This document shows, piece after piece, positions 1 through 6,889 of a stretch of 64,000 bases of DNA; within the stretch, counting starts at the first letter, position 1, and every line of letters begins with the position of its first letter. The notes beneath the pieces were generated by a model. That model was not told where the DNA came from, ran no database searches, and saw nothing but the letters and a program-made list of their open reading frames with translations. Source of the DNA: Meiothermus ruber DSM 1279 (lineage in GTDB: Bacteria > Deinococcota > Deinococci > Deinococcales > Thermaceae); NCBI RefSeq assembly GCF_000024425.1, contig NC_013946.1, forward strand, positions 2,356,001-2,420,000, read 5' to 3'. Both the position numbers and the translations under genes were made by a program.

Positions 1-59
1 AACCGAGCGGCCTCCTCGGCCTCTTTGTCGAACCAGAGATTGGGCACGATCTTGAACAT
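1..59 (-). CDS. VOC/glyoxalase-superfamily protein, N-terminal fragment
   Basis: Only the first 19 codons lie in the window; the gene runs off the left edge. The reading starts MFKIVPNLWFDKEAEEAAR, which resembles the opening strand and helix of PhnB-like (3-dmu-9_3-mt) VOC proteins. A GGAGG Shine-Dalgarno sits a few bases upstream of the ATG. The superfamily call rests on this short stretch alone, so the substrate cannot be inferred. Confidence 0.55.
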   Translation of the reverse strand, partial: MFKIVPNLWFDKEAEEAAR

Positions 60-98
60 TCAGCACCTCCTGGTGCGCCCACAGGACGCAATTACCCT

Positions 99-479
99 TC
101 AGGCCGCGAGTTTGACCGAAATCTTACGAACACCTGGGGTGGATTGTACTTCTGTCAGAAGCGACTGCAAGGCCTCAAAATTGTGCCGCTCCACCACCAG
201 CACGGCCTCGGAGGCCCCCAGCAAGGCATCGGCCTTGATCACCCCTGGCAGGCGGCCCAGGGCCTGCACGATACGCTTGGGTTGGGCACAGGAAACAAAC
301 ACATACGCGGACACACGACGGATATCCTCCACAACCGAAGCCTGGGTCTGCTGGGCGAGTTGCATCATGCGGGCCTCCTGTACTGCTTTGTGAACGCTGG
401 GGCCAACCCCCAAGGTTTCCTCGAGCAGACGCTCGTGCCGGTAGCGGGCTTCTATTTCTGCAAAAAAAGTAGAAAACAT
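99..479 (-). CDS. Lrp/AsnC-type ligand-binding (RAM) domain protein without HTH
   Basis: About 126 aa. The last roughly 75 residues (from SAYVFVSC to KISVKLAA) have the alternating strand-helix pattern of the AsnC/Lrp ligand-binding RAM domain, including an LGRLPGV turn. The N-terminal half is helical and lacks the winged HTH of true Lrp regulators, so this is probably a stand-alone effector-binding protein. It begins 15 bases after the 98-aa gene upstream and is probably co-transcribed with it under the RDRM-containing promoter. An in-frame GTG two codons upstream (485) is an alternative start. Family assignment is by pattern only. Confidence 0.55.
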   Translation of the reverse strand: MFSTFFAEIEARYRHERLLEETLGVGPSVHKAVQEARMMQLAQQTQASVVEDIRRVSAYVFVSCAQPKRIVQALGRLPGVIKADALLGASEAVLVVERHNFEALQSLLTEVQSTPGVRKISVKLAA

Positions 480-494
480 GGTCACCCCGCGGGG

Positions 495-791
495 CTAGCT
501 AGCGAAGGGAAGGGGCCGTTGTTCGGGCTGAACGAAACGGTGAAACAGCCTGGATAGGCGGCCCTCGGAGTAGAAGGTGGTGCGGTAGAGGACGGTGGCC
601 TCGAGCCAGGCCTGGGCCAGAGGCCGGGCCGCCGGGCGAAGCAGGGGCATTTTGGCGCGCAGTTCGTTCTCCAGAGCCCACAGCCCAATCTGGCCTTTGC
701 GGTTATCCAGCTCGATAAGGGCATTGAGCACCTCGCTGGGGTGTGCTGCACCACGCCCTACGGACTTCCAGATGATTTCGCTAACGTTCAT
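495..791 (-). CDS. Conserved-looking 98-aa protein, putative DdrO-controlled gene
   Basis: I do not recognise the family. The ATG at 791 is preceded by a good GGAGG and is preferred over an upstream in-frame start at 833 that would read through the RDRM. The protein begins MNVSEIIWKSVGRG and is mostly amphipathic helix with a basic C-terminal half; there is no signal peptide or membrane segment. The promoter (TTGCGT, 18 bases, TAATAT on the minus strand) overlaps the RDRM-like palindrome at 806-822, so control by DdrO is likely by inference. The RAM-domain gene follows directly. Confidence 0.7.
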   Translation of the reverse strand: MNVSEIIWKSVGRGAAHPSEVLNALIELDNRKGQIGLWALENELRAKMPLLRPAARPLAQAWLEATVLYRTTFYSEGRLSRLFHRFVQPEQRPLPFAS

Positions 792-805
792 ATGTCCGCC
801 TCCTG

Positions 806-822
806 TTATGATATTAGCATAA
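806..822. promoter_or_regulatory. RDRM-like DdrO operator
   Basis: TTATGATATTAGCATAA is a 17-bp element with perfect TTATG/CATAA arms and an ATT core, matching the Deinococcus radiation/desiccation response motif (recalled consensus TTATGTNATTNACATAA) at all but two fixed positions. It lies between the 98-aa gene and ddrO. On the minus strand it covers the -10 box TAATAT, so a bound repressor would block that promoter. A further CATAAC half-site lies at 831-836. Function is inferred from motif and context. Confidence 0.7.
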
Positions 823-862
823 TCTATCTGCATAACGCAATATCCAAGCAGAACATTACGTC

Positions 863-892
863 TTGACCGTAGAAAATTTTTATGCTACCGTC
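863..892 (+). promoter_or_regulatory. ddrO promoter, probably leaderless, with inverted repeat
   Basis: TTGACC (863-868) and TACCGT (886-891, fitting the TAnnnT -10 pattern) are 17 bases apart, and the ddrO ATG lies 7 bases after the -10 with no Shine-Dalgarno, as expected for a leaderless mRNA. An imperfect inverted repeat, GACCGTAG (865-872) and CTACCGTC (885-892), spans both boxes and could be an extra operator. Confidence 0.45.
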
Positions 893-898
893 AGAACC

Positions 899-1291
899 AT
901 GACACTAGCCGAACGCCTTCGTGAGCTGCGCACCCAGCAGGGCTGGCGCCTCAAAGACCTCTCCGAGAAAAGCGGGCTCTCGGTGCCCTACCTGTCTGAC
1001 CTCGAGCGGGGCCGCACCAACCCCTCGCTCGACACCCTGCAAACCCTGGCAACCTCCTACAACCTATCGGTCAACGACCTGCTGGCCCCAGTAGACTTCT
1101 ACGGCGAGCGCACCGAAGCCTCGCTGCCCAAGGGCCTGGCCGAACTCATCGCCGACCCCCAACTCGGGGCCGAGATCACCCCCGAGTGGCAGCGCACCCT
1201 GGCCCGCATCGAGCTGCGGGGCAAGCGCCCGGAGTCCAAACGCGACTGGTACGAGATCTTCCTGCACCTCAAGCGGGTGCTGGAAGGCTAG
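899..1291 (+). CDS. ddrO: DdrO, XRE-family repressor of the DNA-damage/desiccation regulon
   Basis: The 130-aa product has an N-terminal XRE HTH (residues about 5-60: [20 protein letters not shown], then [19 protein letters not shown]) and a C-terminal helical dimerisation domain ending [14 protein letters not shown]. Length and sequence closely match remembered Deinococcus DdrO, including the segment [11 protein letters not shown]; the IrrE cleavage site known in Deinococcus, Leu106-Arg107, falls on the same residues here. In Deinococcus DdrO represses RDRM promoters and is cut by IrrE after DNA damage. The ATG at 899 is chosen over TTG 863, which lies in the -35 box. A gene for an IrrE homologue lies 1.9 kb downstream. 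Confidence 0.88.
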   Translation: MTLAERLRELRTQQGWRLKDLSEKSGLSVPYLSDLERGRTNPSLDTLQTLATSYNLSVNDLLAPVDFYGERTEASLPKGLAELIADPQLGAEITPEWQRTLARIELRGKRPESKRDWYEIFLHLKRVLEG

Positions 1292-1333
1292 AACAGCCTC
1301 TAAGTTAAGGTTGGGGCGGCACCAGGTGAATTA

Positions 1334-1924
1334 ATGAAGACGCTCATTACAGAATTCATTAGCCTTGACGGAATCGTCCAGGCGCCTGGTGCCCCAAGCG
1401 AAGACACCGACGGCGGCTTTGCCCATGGTGGGTGGATGGCAAAGTACTTTGACCCGGAGGTGATGGGAGGTACGTTTGACGAGCTTGCTAGGCAAAGCGA
1501 CGCGCTCTTACAAGGACGCCGCACCTATCAGAACTCGGCCGTCGCTTGGCCTACTCGGTCGGGGGATTCCTTCTCGGACTGGATCAACCAGGTGCAGAAG
1601 TACGTCGTGTCCAATACGCTCACCGAGAAGGACATTACTTGGAAGCCCACCTCTATCATCCGCGGCGACGACCTCCTCGAGGCCGTGTCCGAGCTCCGTG
1701 CGCAGCCGGGTGGCTACATCTACGTGTACGGCAGCGCAACATTGGTGCGGTCGCTGCTTGCTGCTGACCTTGTCGACGAGTTGCTGCTAACGGTTGCGCC
1801 GATTCTCCTTGGCAGGGGCAAGACCATCTTCCCCACAACCGAGAAGATGGCCTCGTTCGAGCTGGTGTCTTCAGTCAAAGCAAAAACCGGTGCGCTGGTG
1901 TGCCGATATGTGCGCGCCCGGTAA
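1334..1924 (+). CDS. Dihydrofolate reductase/RibD-C family protein
   Basis: The 196-aa product fits the RibD C-terminal/DHFR-like fold: an N-terminal strand MKTLITEFISLDGIVQAP, a GRRTYQ motif at the NADPH site, an IYVYGSATLVRSLL segment (GG/GS loop and helix) and DELLLTVAPILLGRGK. Many genomes carry such stand-alone domains; substrates are unknown, and they are not riboflavin enzymes in the absence of the deaminase half. Codon use is less biased to G/C third positions and CTCGAG is rarer than in neighbouring genes, which suggests acquisition by transfer. It lies between ddrO and irrE with a similar gene downstream. Confidence 0.8.
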   Translation: MKTLITEFISLDGIVQAPGAPSEDTDGGFAHGGWMAKYFDPEVMGGTFDELARQSDALLQGRRTYQNSAVAWPTRSGDSFSDWINQVQKYVVSNTLTEKDITWKPTSIIRGDDLLEAVSELRAQPGGYIYVYGSATLVRSLLAADLVDELLLTVAPILLGRGKTIFPTTEKMASFELVSSVKAKTGALVCRYVRAR

Positions 1925-1980
1925 GCCCTTGTCTTAGCAAAGGTCATTAGGCCGCCCATCAAACCCAGGAGTGCAGAATC

Positions 1981-2619
1981 GTGAGCAAAGTTTTCGTCAA
2001 CATCTCCCTTAGCCTGGATGGTTATATGGCGCCAGAAGGCATGGACTTGGCCCATTTCAGCGATCCAGGGTACAAGAACTGGGGTGCAAAATGGGGTGCA
2101 CTCATGGCCTGGGCGCTTAAGCAGCAGTATTTGCGCGATAAACTCAAGTTGGGGCCTGGAGGAGAGACCGGCCCTGTGAATGAGATGGTTCGCCACATCT
2201 TTGAGCGCACCGGTGCTCACATCATGGGCAAGCGGATGTTCGATGGGGGCGAGCGCGGTTGGCCCGAAGAGGCCCCGTTTTACACACCGGTTTACGTTCT
2301 TACCCATGAGAAGCGCGAGCCCTGGGTGCGCCCCGGCGGGACGACCTTTTACTTCATCAACGACGGGCCGGAGCGTGCTCTAGAACTGGCCCGGGCGTCC
2401 GCAGGCAGTCGTGATATTCGCATCTCGGGTGGAGCAGATGTAATCCAGCAGTACCTGAACCTGGGTGTTGTGGATGAGCTGGAAATCGCCCTGGTTCCGG
2501 TCTTGTTCGGTGGCGGACGGCGTCTCTTCGAGAACCTACGTGAGCCTGTACCAAAATTTCGCATTGACAAGATCCTCGATACTCCGGATGCCACACACTT
2601 GCACTATGTGCGTCAGTGA
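1981..2619 (+). CDS. Second dihydrofolate reductase/RibD-C family protein
   Basis: 212 aa from a GTG start with AGGAG about 11 bases upstream. The protein opens SKVFVNISLSLDGYMAPEG, has IMGKRMFDGGERGW around the cofactor site, RDIRISGGADVIQQYL (the glycine-rich loop) and ELEIALVPVLFGGGRRLF, all hallmarks of the RibD-C/DHFR-like family. It diverges strongly from the gene just upstream, so the pair is not a recent tandem duplication. The relaxed codon use again differs from surrounding genes. A role in reductive detoxification or NADPH-dependent reduction is possible but not shown. Confidence 0.8.
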   Translation: MSKVFVNISLSLDGYMAPEGMDLAHFSDPGYKNWGAKWGALMAWALKQQYLRDKLKLGPGGETGPVNEMVRHIFERTGAHIMGKRMFDGGERGWPEEAPFYTPVYVLTHEKREPWVRPGGTTFYFINDGPERALELARASAGSRDIRISGGADVIQQYLNLGVVDELEIALVPVLFGGGRRLFENLREPVPKFRIDKILDTPDATHLHYVRQ

Positions 2620-2724
2620 GGATGGCCTCTGACACGGAGATTCGCCGCTTAGTCGGCCAAAGAAGCGGAGCGTTAGAAGCAGGCAGCCACCAATGGCCGT
2701 CCTCTCATAGGTCATAATAAGCCT

Positions 2725-3192
2725 ATGGAACGCCCCGTTCGCACCCTCGAGTCCGGCTTTTTTGTGGCGGGGTACGAGGTACGCACCAGCCTGGCCCTGG
2801 AGCAAGACCCCCAGACCGCCCGGATTCCCCCGCTGTGGCAGAAGATTGAAAGCGGGGCGCTCGAGCTGCTCATCCCCAAGCGCCGGGCCAAGGGCAAGCC
2901 TTTTGTAGTCTATTACCACTACGACGGCGAGCAGGGGCCTTTCTCGGTGCTGCTGGGCTACCAGGTGATGGGGCAGGACGACGTGCCACCTGGCCTGAGC
3001 GGCCTGAACGTCCCTGGGGGCCAGTACCTGATGTTCAGCGTGCCCAGCGCCAGACCGGGGTCGGTAAAAGAGGCCTGGCAGCAAATCCGGGCCTATTTCC
3101 AGCAACCCGGCGCACCCCAAAGGGCCTACACCTTCGACTACGAGGTCTACGAAAACACCCAGCGGGTTTCGCTTTTTGTATCCATCCGGTAA
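2725..3192 (+). CDS. GyrI-like effector-binding domain protein
   Basis: 155 aa. The whole chain fits one GyrI-like/AraC effector-binding (SOUL-type) domain: MERPVRTLESGFFVAGYEVRT at the start, then IPPLWQKI, a YYHYDGEQGPFSVLLGYQV strand, GGQYLMFSVPSA and the terminal YDYEVYE-type strand (here FDYEVYENTQ). No DNA-binding domain is attached. Such proteins bind amphipathic small molecules, and some protect DNA gyrase. It ends 12 bases before irrE and is probably co-transcribed with it; an involvement in the damage response is speculative. Confidence 0.75.
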   Translation: MERPVRTLESGFFVAGYEVRTSLALEQDPQTARIPPLWQKIESGALELLIPKRRAKGKPFVVYYHYDGEQGPFSVLLGYQVMGQDDVPPGLSGLNVPGGQYLMFSVPSARPGSVKEAWQQIRAYFQQPGAPQRAYTFDYEVYENTQRVSLFVSIR

Positions 3193-3204
3193 TCTGGCAA
3201 GAAG

Positions 3205-3930
3205 ATGTCCAGCGATCTCAGGTCGAGGGTCACCGCACTGGCCGAGCAGTATCGCAAAGCCCACGCCCCCCTAACCCCTGAGCGTTTGGCTGCGGGCATC
3301 GGCGCAAGCCTCTCTTACGGCCGGCTGCCAGAGGGCCGGTTTGGGGCCTGGATGCCCGGGCAGAATCACATCCTGATTGACCAGGACTCCCCGCCCAAGC
3401 GCCAGCGCTTTACCCTGGCCCACGAGGTGATGCACATACTGATCCAGCAGGACGACGACCTGCTCTCCGAGCTGCACGAAGCGTATGCGGGTCAGGAGCT
3501 GGAAAAGGAGCTCGAGGCCCTCTGCAACCTGGGGGCCGCCGAGATGCTGCTGCCCGGCCAGGCGGTGGAGGCGGCCATCGCCCAAAAAGGCCAGACCCCC
3601 CGGCTGATACCCGAGCTGGCCGAGCTGCACCAGGTTTCGGAGGAGGTGGTGATCATCGCTCTGGCCGAGCGGGGCCCGGTTCCTTCCGTCGTGCTGATGG
3701 CCGGCAGCAAGCCCCTGCGGGTTTACTTCAGCGCCAAGCACCCCCGCCTTACGGGCTGGGTGAGCCGCGGCACGGGCTTTCGCCGCGACGACCCTTTGGT
3801 GGTGACCTTTGAAACCGGCCTGCCGCAAAAGACCACCGCGCGCTTACCCAATCACGAGGTGCTGTACGGCCTCGAGGCCTATCCCAGAAATGGGCGGGTC
3901 TATGCGGTGTACAAAGTATTGCAGAATTAG
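3205..3930 (+). CDS. irrE: IrrE/PprI-like ImmA-family zinc metallopeptidase
   Basis: 241 aa. Residues 70-80 hold the zincin motif HEVMH (His73, Glu74, His77), and CNLGAAEMLLP supplies the third ligand Glu113, the same spacing as described for Deinococcus IrrE. A short helical segment (about 133-155, ELAELHQVSEEVVIIALAER) corresponds to the HTH-like middle part, and the C-terminal 80 residues form a GAF-like sensor half. In Deinococcus IrrE cleaves DdrO to switch on the radiation regulon. COG2856 proteins also occur in phage and ICE regulation, but the ddrO gene nearby favours the damage-response role. Confidence 0.82.
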   Translation: MSSDLRSRVTALAEQYRKAHAPLTPERLAAGIGASLSYGRLPEGRFGAWMPGQNHILIDQDSPPKRQRFTLAHEVMHILIQQDDDLLSELHEAYAGQELEKELEALCNLGAAEMLLPGQAVEAAIAQKGQTPRLIPELAELHQVSEEVVIIALAERGPVPSVVLMAGSKPLRVYFSAKHPRLTGWVSRGTGFRRDDPLVVTFETGLPQKTTARLPNHEVLYGLEAYPRNGRVYAVYKVLQN

Positions 3931-4003
3931 CCCCAACTGGAGCCAGTCATGTTAACCTCCAGCACCTTCAGCAGGGGCCTGGCGGCGTAGCCTAAAGCCC
4001 GGT

Positions 4004-4420
4004 ATGGAGCCAAAATATCCGATTCCCACCGTGGGCGCTTTGGTGAAAGGGCCTTCGGGCCGGGTGCTGATCGTCAAGACCAGCAAGTGGCAGGGCTGGT
4101 GGGGGGTGCCGGGGGGCAAGGTTGAGTGGGGCGAACCCCTCGAGGCCGCTTTGCAGAGGGAGTTTCGCGAAGAGGTGGGCCTCGAGCTCGCCAACATCCG
4201 CTTTGCTCTGCTGCTGGAGGGGGTGTTCGACCCCCAGTTTTACAAACCCATGCACTTTCTGTTCGTCAACTACTTTGCCGAAAGCCCGGATGAGACCGTC
4301 TGTCCCAACCAGGAAATCCTCGAGTGGGCCTGGGTCACCCCAGAGGAGGCGCTCCGGTATCCCCTGAACAATATCACCCGTGCTCTGCTGGGGGCCTATA
4401 CGGGAAGGGGGGCCATATGA
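4004..4420 (+). CDS. NUDIX hydrolase
   Basis: 138 aa with a perfect Nudix box GX5EX7REUXEEXGU at residues 38-60 (Gly38, Glu44, Arg52-Glu53, Glu56-Glu57, Gly59). The family hydrolyses nucleoside diphosphates linked to another group using Mg2+; the substrate cannot be read from sequence. The small size and the FLFVNYFAE strand resemble ADP-ribose or NADH pyrophosphatase-like single-domain enzymes. Its stop overlaps the next gene's start in an ATGA tetranucleotide, indicating translational coupling to the SDR gene. Confidence 0.9.
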   Translation: MEPKYPIPTVGALVKGPSGRVLIVKTSKWQGWWGVPGGKVEWGEPLEAALQREFREEVGLELANIRFALLLEGVFDPQFYKPMHFLFVNYFAESPDETVCPNQEILEWAWVTPEEALRYPLNNITRALLGAYTGRGAI

Positions 4421-5130
4421 GCCGGGTGGCCCTGGTGACCGGCTCGGCCAGGGGCATCGGGCGGGCCATTGTGCTGGCACTGGCGCGGCAGGGGTTCGAT
4501 GTGGCGGTACATTATCACACCAGCGCCCTCGAGGCCGAGCAAACCCGCCAGGAGGCCCTTCGGCACGGGGTGCGGGCCATCCGGGTGCAGGCCGATGTCA
4601 CACGGGTCAAGGAAGCCCAGGGGCTCATCGAGGAGGTGGCCGGGCAGCTCGGGGGCTTGCAGGTACTGGTCAACAACGTGGGCAACTACCTCAAGAAGCC
4701 CATCGAAGCAACCACCCCCGAGGAATGGCACGCCATGCTGGACTCCAACCTGAATGCGCCTTTTTACCTGACCCAGGCCGCCCTCCCCTACCTGGGCCAG
4801 ACCGGCTATGGGCGGGTGGTGAACATCGGCTTCGCCGGCGCACAGAACCTGCTGGCCCGCCCGGAGATTACCCCCTACGTCATCGCCAAAACCGGCCTGA
4901 TTCTGTACAGCAAGGCCCTGGCCCAGCGCCTGGCCCCCAGGGGCATCACGGTGAATGTGGTCGCGCCGGGGGTGGCCGAGAACTCCGTCTCCAAGCCTCT
5001 GAAAGAAATTCCCATGGGCCGGCTGGCACATCTGGAAGAGCTGGCTCGAGCGGTGCTGTTCTTTGTGGATGAGCAAAACGGCTACATTACCGGACAGGTC
5101 ATGGAGGTTTCGGGGGGATGGAATCTTTGA
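4417..5130 (+). CDS. Short-chain dehydrogenase/reductase
   Basis: 237 aa Rossmann enzyme: TGSARGIG cofactor loop at residues 9-16, NNVGNY in place of NNAG, and a YVIAK catalytic Tyr-Lys pair. It resembles FabG-like 3-oxoacyl reductases and 7-alpha-hydroxysteroid-type SDRs; the C-terminal GYITGQVMEVSGGW segment is standard. The ATG at 4417 overlaps the NUDIX stop codon. No neighbouring fatty-acid genes support a FabG assignment, so the substrate stays open. Confidence 0.88.
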   Translation: MSRVALVTGSARGIGRAIVLALARQGFDVAVHYHTSALEAEQTRQEALRHGVRAIRVQADVTRVKEAQGLIEEVAGQLGGLQVLVNNVGNYLKKPIEATTPEEWHAMLDSNLNAPFYLTQAALPYLGQTGYGRVVNIGFAGAQNLLARPEITPYVIAKTGLILYSKALAQRLAPRGITVNVVAPGVAENSVSKPLKEIPMGRLAHLEELARAVLFFVDEQNGYITGQVMEVSGGWNL

Positions 5131-5237
5131 CACTCCCACGGATAAGCACTCTTACATGCAGCACAGGTTTTTATAGCTCTTCTGTTATCGGAGAACGATC
5201 TTGCCGAAACTAGCGTCCAGGTTACGTTCAGTTTGTG

Positions 5238-5341
5238 TATAAGGTGGCATGCTGTGTAGGTGCAGTTGGACTAGACTGCAATTGGTGCTTGGGCTCGTGT
5301 GAAGGGAAGCAGCCCAGGACACCACGCAATAGATTCCCTTC
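5238..5341 (+). promoter_or_regulatory. Candidate structured leader RNA (H-type pseudoknot) of folE2
   Basis: A TATAAG box at 5238-5243 would start RNA near 5250. A 6-bp hairpin follows, TGCAGT (5261-5266) with ACTGCA (5275-5280). Then comes a two-part stem: TGGTG (5283-5287) pairs CACCA (5320-5324) and TGGGCT (5290-5295) pairs AGCCCA (5311-5316). Its loop contains GAAGGGAA (5301-5308), which is perfectly complementary over 8 bases to TTCCCTTC (5334-5341) downstream, giving an H-type pseudoknot. The arrangement looks like a ligand-binding leader, but I could not match it to a known riboswitch class. Confidence 0.5.
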
Positions 5342-5393
5342 TCATATGCACTCGTCAGACTGCTCGAGGTTGCTGACGAAGAAGGAGACGCCC

Positions 5394-6425
5394 TTGCTTA
5401 GCTTCGACAATAAGCAAATCCTCGATACACCCCCCCTCAAAATCGAAAAAAACGGTGGCAAAAAAGCCTACCTGTTCCGCAACACCGACGGCGCGGAACC
5501 CGTCATCGCCCGCCACTACGACCACCAGTTCCGGCCCGACGCGGCCTACAAAGCCAGCCTCCCCGACATGACCGAGACCGTGGACTCGGTGGAGGGGGCC
5601 AACGTCGCCATCCAGCAGGTGGGCATCTCGGGCTTCCGGCTCCCGCTCAAGTTCGCCACCCCAGCCGGCGAGGCCCTGACCCTCGAGGCCCGCGTCACCG
5701 GGACGGTCTCGCTCCAGGCCAACCTCAAGGGCATCAACATGAGCCGCATCATCCGCACCTTTTATGCCCACAAAGACGAGGTTTTTAGCCTGGACACCCT
5801 GGCCCAGGTGGTGCACGACTACCGCCGCGACCTCGAGAGCATGAGCGCCCGGGTCAAGGTGGCCTTCAACTACCCCCTGCTGGTCTCAGCCCTGCGCTCC
5901 GGCCTCGAGGGCTACCAGTACTACAGCGGCAGCTACGAGGCGGTACTGGAAGAAAACGGCACCCTGCGGCGCTTTGTCGAGCTCGACTTCGTCTACTCCT
6001 CGGCCTGCCCCTGCTCCGCCGAGCTGGCCGAGCACGCCCGCGATGTCCGGGGGGTGTACGCCATCCCCCACAGCCAGCGCTCCAAGGCCCGCATCAAGGT
6101 GGAGGTCGCTCCGGACACCTCGCTGCACCTGGAAGACCTGATCCATCACGCCCGCGCGGCCCTCAAAACCGAGACCCAGGTGATGGTCAAGCGCGAGGAC
6201 GAACAGGCCTTTGCCGAGCTGAACGGGGCCTACGTGAAGTTTGTGGAGGACGCCGCCCGGCTGCTCTACGAGCAGCTCATCGCCGACCGGCGCATCCACG
6301 ACTTCCAGGTGGCCTGCTCGCACCTCGAGAGCCTGCACTCCCACGACGCGGTCTCGGTCATCGCCAAGGGCGTACCCGGCGGCTTCCGCGCCGATTTCAA
6401 CGACTTCAGCACCCTCCTGTGCTAG
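5394..6425 (+). CDS. folE2: GTP cyclohydrolase IB (FolE2)
   Basis: Converts GTP to dihydroneopterin triphosphate for folate (and queuosine-type) synthesis. The sequence contains the FolE2 signature [16 protein letters not shown] with the active-site/zinc Cys pair, the GISGFRLPL segment and the C-terminal [21 protein letters not shown]. The TTG at 5394 is preferred because AAGGAG lies 7 bases upstream, giving 343 aa; an ATG at 5346 is the alternative, and the extension from 5235 runs through the structured leader and is not FolE2-like. The stop codon interlocks with that of convergent sufU in CTAG. Confidence 0.9.
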   Translation: MLSFDNKQILDTPPLKIEKNGGKKAYLFRNTDGAEPVIARHYDHQFRPDAAYKASLPDMTETVDSVEGANVAIQQVGISGFRLPLKFATPAGEALTLEARVTGTVSLQANLKGINMSRIIRTFYAHKDEVFSLDTLAQVVHDYRRDLESMSARVKVAFNYPLLVSALRSGLEGYQYYSGSYEAVLEENGTLRRFVELDFVYSSACPCSAELAEHARDVRGVYAIPHSQRSKARIKVEVAPDTSLHLEDLIHHARAALKTETQVMVKREDEQAFAELNGAYVKFVEDAARLLYEQLIADRRIHDFQVACSHLESLHSHDAVSVIAKGVPGGFRADFNDFSTLLC

Positions 6426-6865
6426 GCCCCCTGAGCCTTGGTTCTGGCCTCCTGGGCCGCCTGCTCGAGGGCGTTCCAGGCCAGGGTGGCGCACTTGACC
6501 CGGGCCGCCAGCTTGTGCACCCCCGACAAAGCCGCCAGATCGCCCAGCTCCGGTGAGGGCGGCGTACCGTCCAGAATCATGGACTTGAACTTGCGCTCGA
6601 GCTCGAGGGCCTCGGCCCAGGTCTTGCCCTTGACCAGGTCGGTCATCAAGGAAGCCGAGGCCTGCGAGATGGCGCAGCCCTGCCCGCGAAAGCGCACATC
6701 GGCGATCTGCTCGCCATCGGTCTCGACCAATAGCTCGATCTGATCGCCACAGGAAGGGTTATCCCCCACGACCCGCACGTTGGCTGATTCCAGCGAGCCA
6801 TAGTTGTGCGGCGACTTGTAGTGGCGCAGGATGATCTCTTTGTACAGCTCCTCCAGGAGGCTCAT
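6422..6865 (-). CDS. sufU: SufU-type iron-sulfur assembly/zinc sulfurtransferase protein
   Basis: 147 aa. Starts [21 protein letters not shown] and contains the three conserved cysteines in [15 protein letters not shown] and VKCATLAW plus the Asp in GD. The 18-residue insertion between the last two cysteines is the SufU rather than IscU form. It works with SufS, accepting the persulfide sulfur for Fe-S cluster building. sufS lies 24 bases upstream in the same direction; sufBCD are not in the window. Confidence 0.92.
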   Translation of the reverse strand: MSLLEELYKEIILRHYKSPHNYGSLESANVRVVGDNPSCGDQIELLVETDGEQIADVRFRGQGCAISQASASLMTDLVKGKTWAEALELERKFKSMILDGTPPSPELGDLAALSGVHKLAARVKCATLAWNALEQAAQEARTKAQGA

Positions 6866-6889
6866 ACGGTCTATTGTAAGTCCCCCGTG

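Noticed and set aside
4417-5130. Assignment of the SDR gene as fabG
   Set aside because: FabG-like in sequence, but without acyl carrier protein or other fatty-acid genes nearby a specific role is not supported.
5238-5341. Known riboswitch class (ZTP, THF, preQ1, cobalamin) in the folE2 leader
   Set aside because: The conserved core sequences I remember for those classes are not present; kept as an unassigned structure.
5235-5393. N-terminal extension of FolE2 by 53 codons
   Set aside because: The extension ([12 protein letters not shown]...) is unlike FolE2, crosses the structured leader, and a TTG with AAGGAG at 5394 gives a better start.
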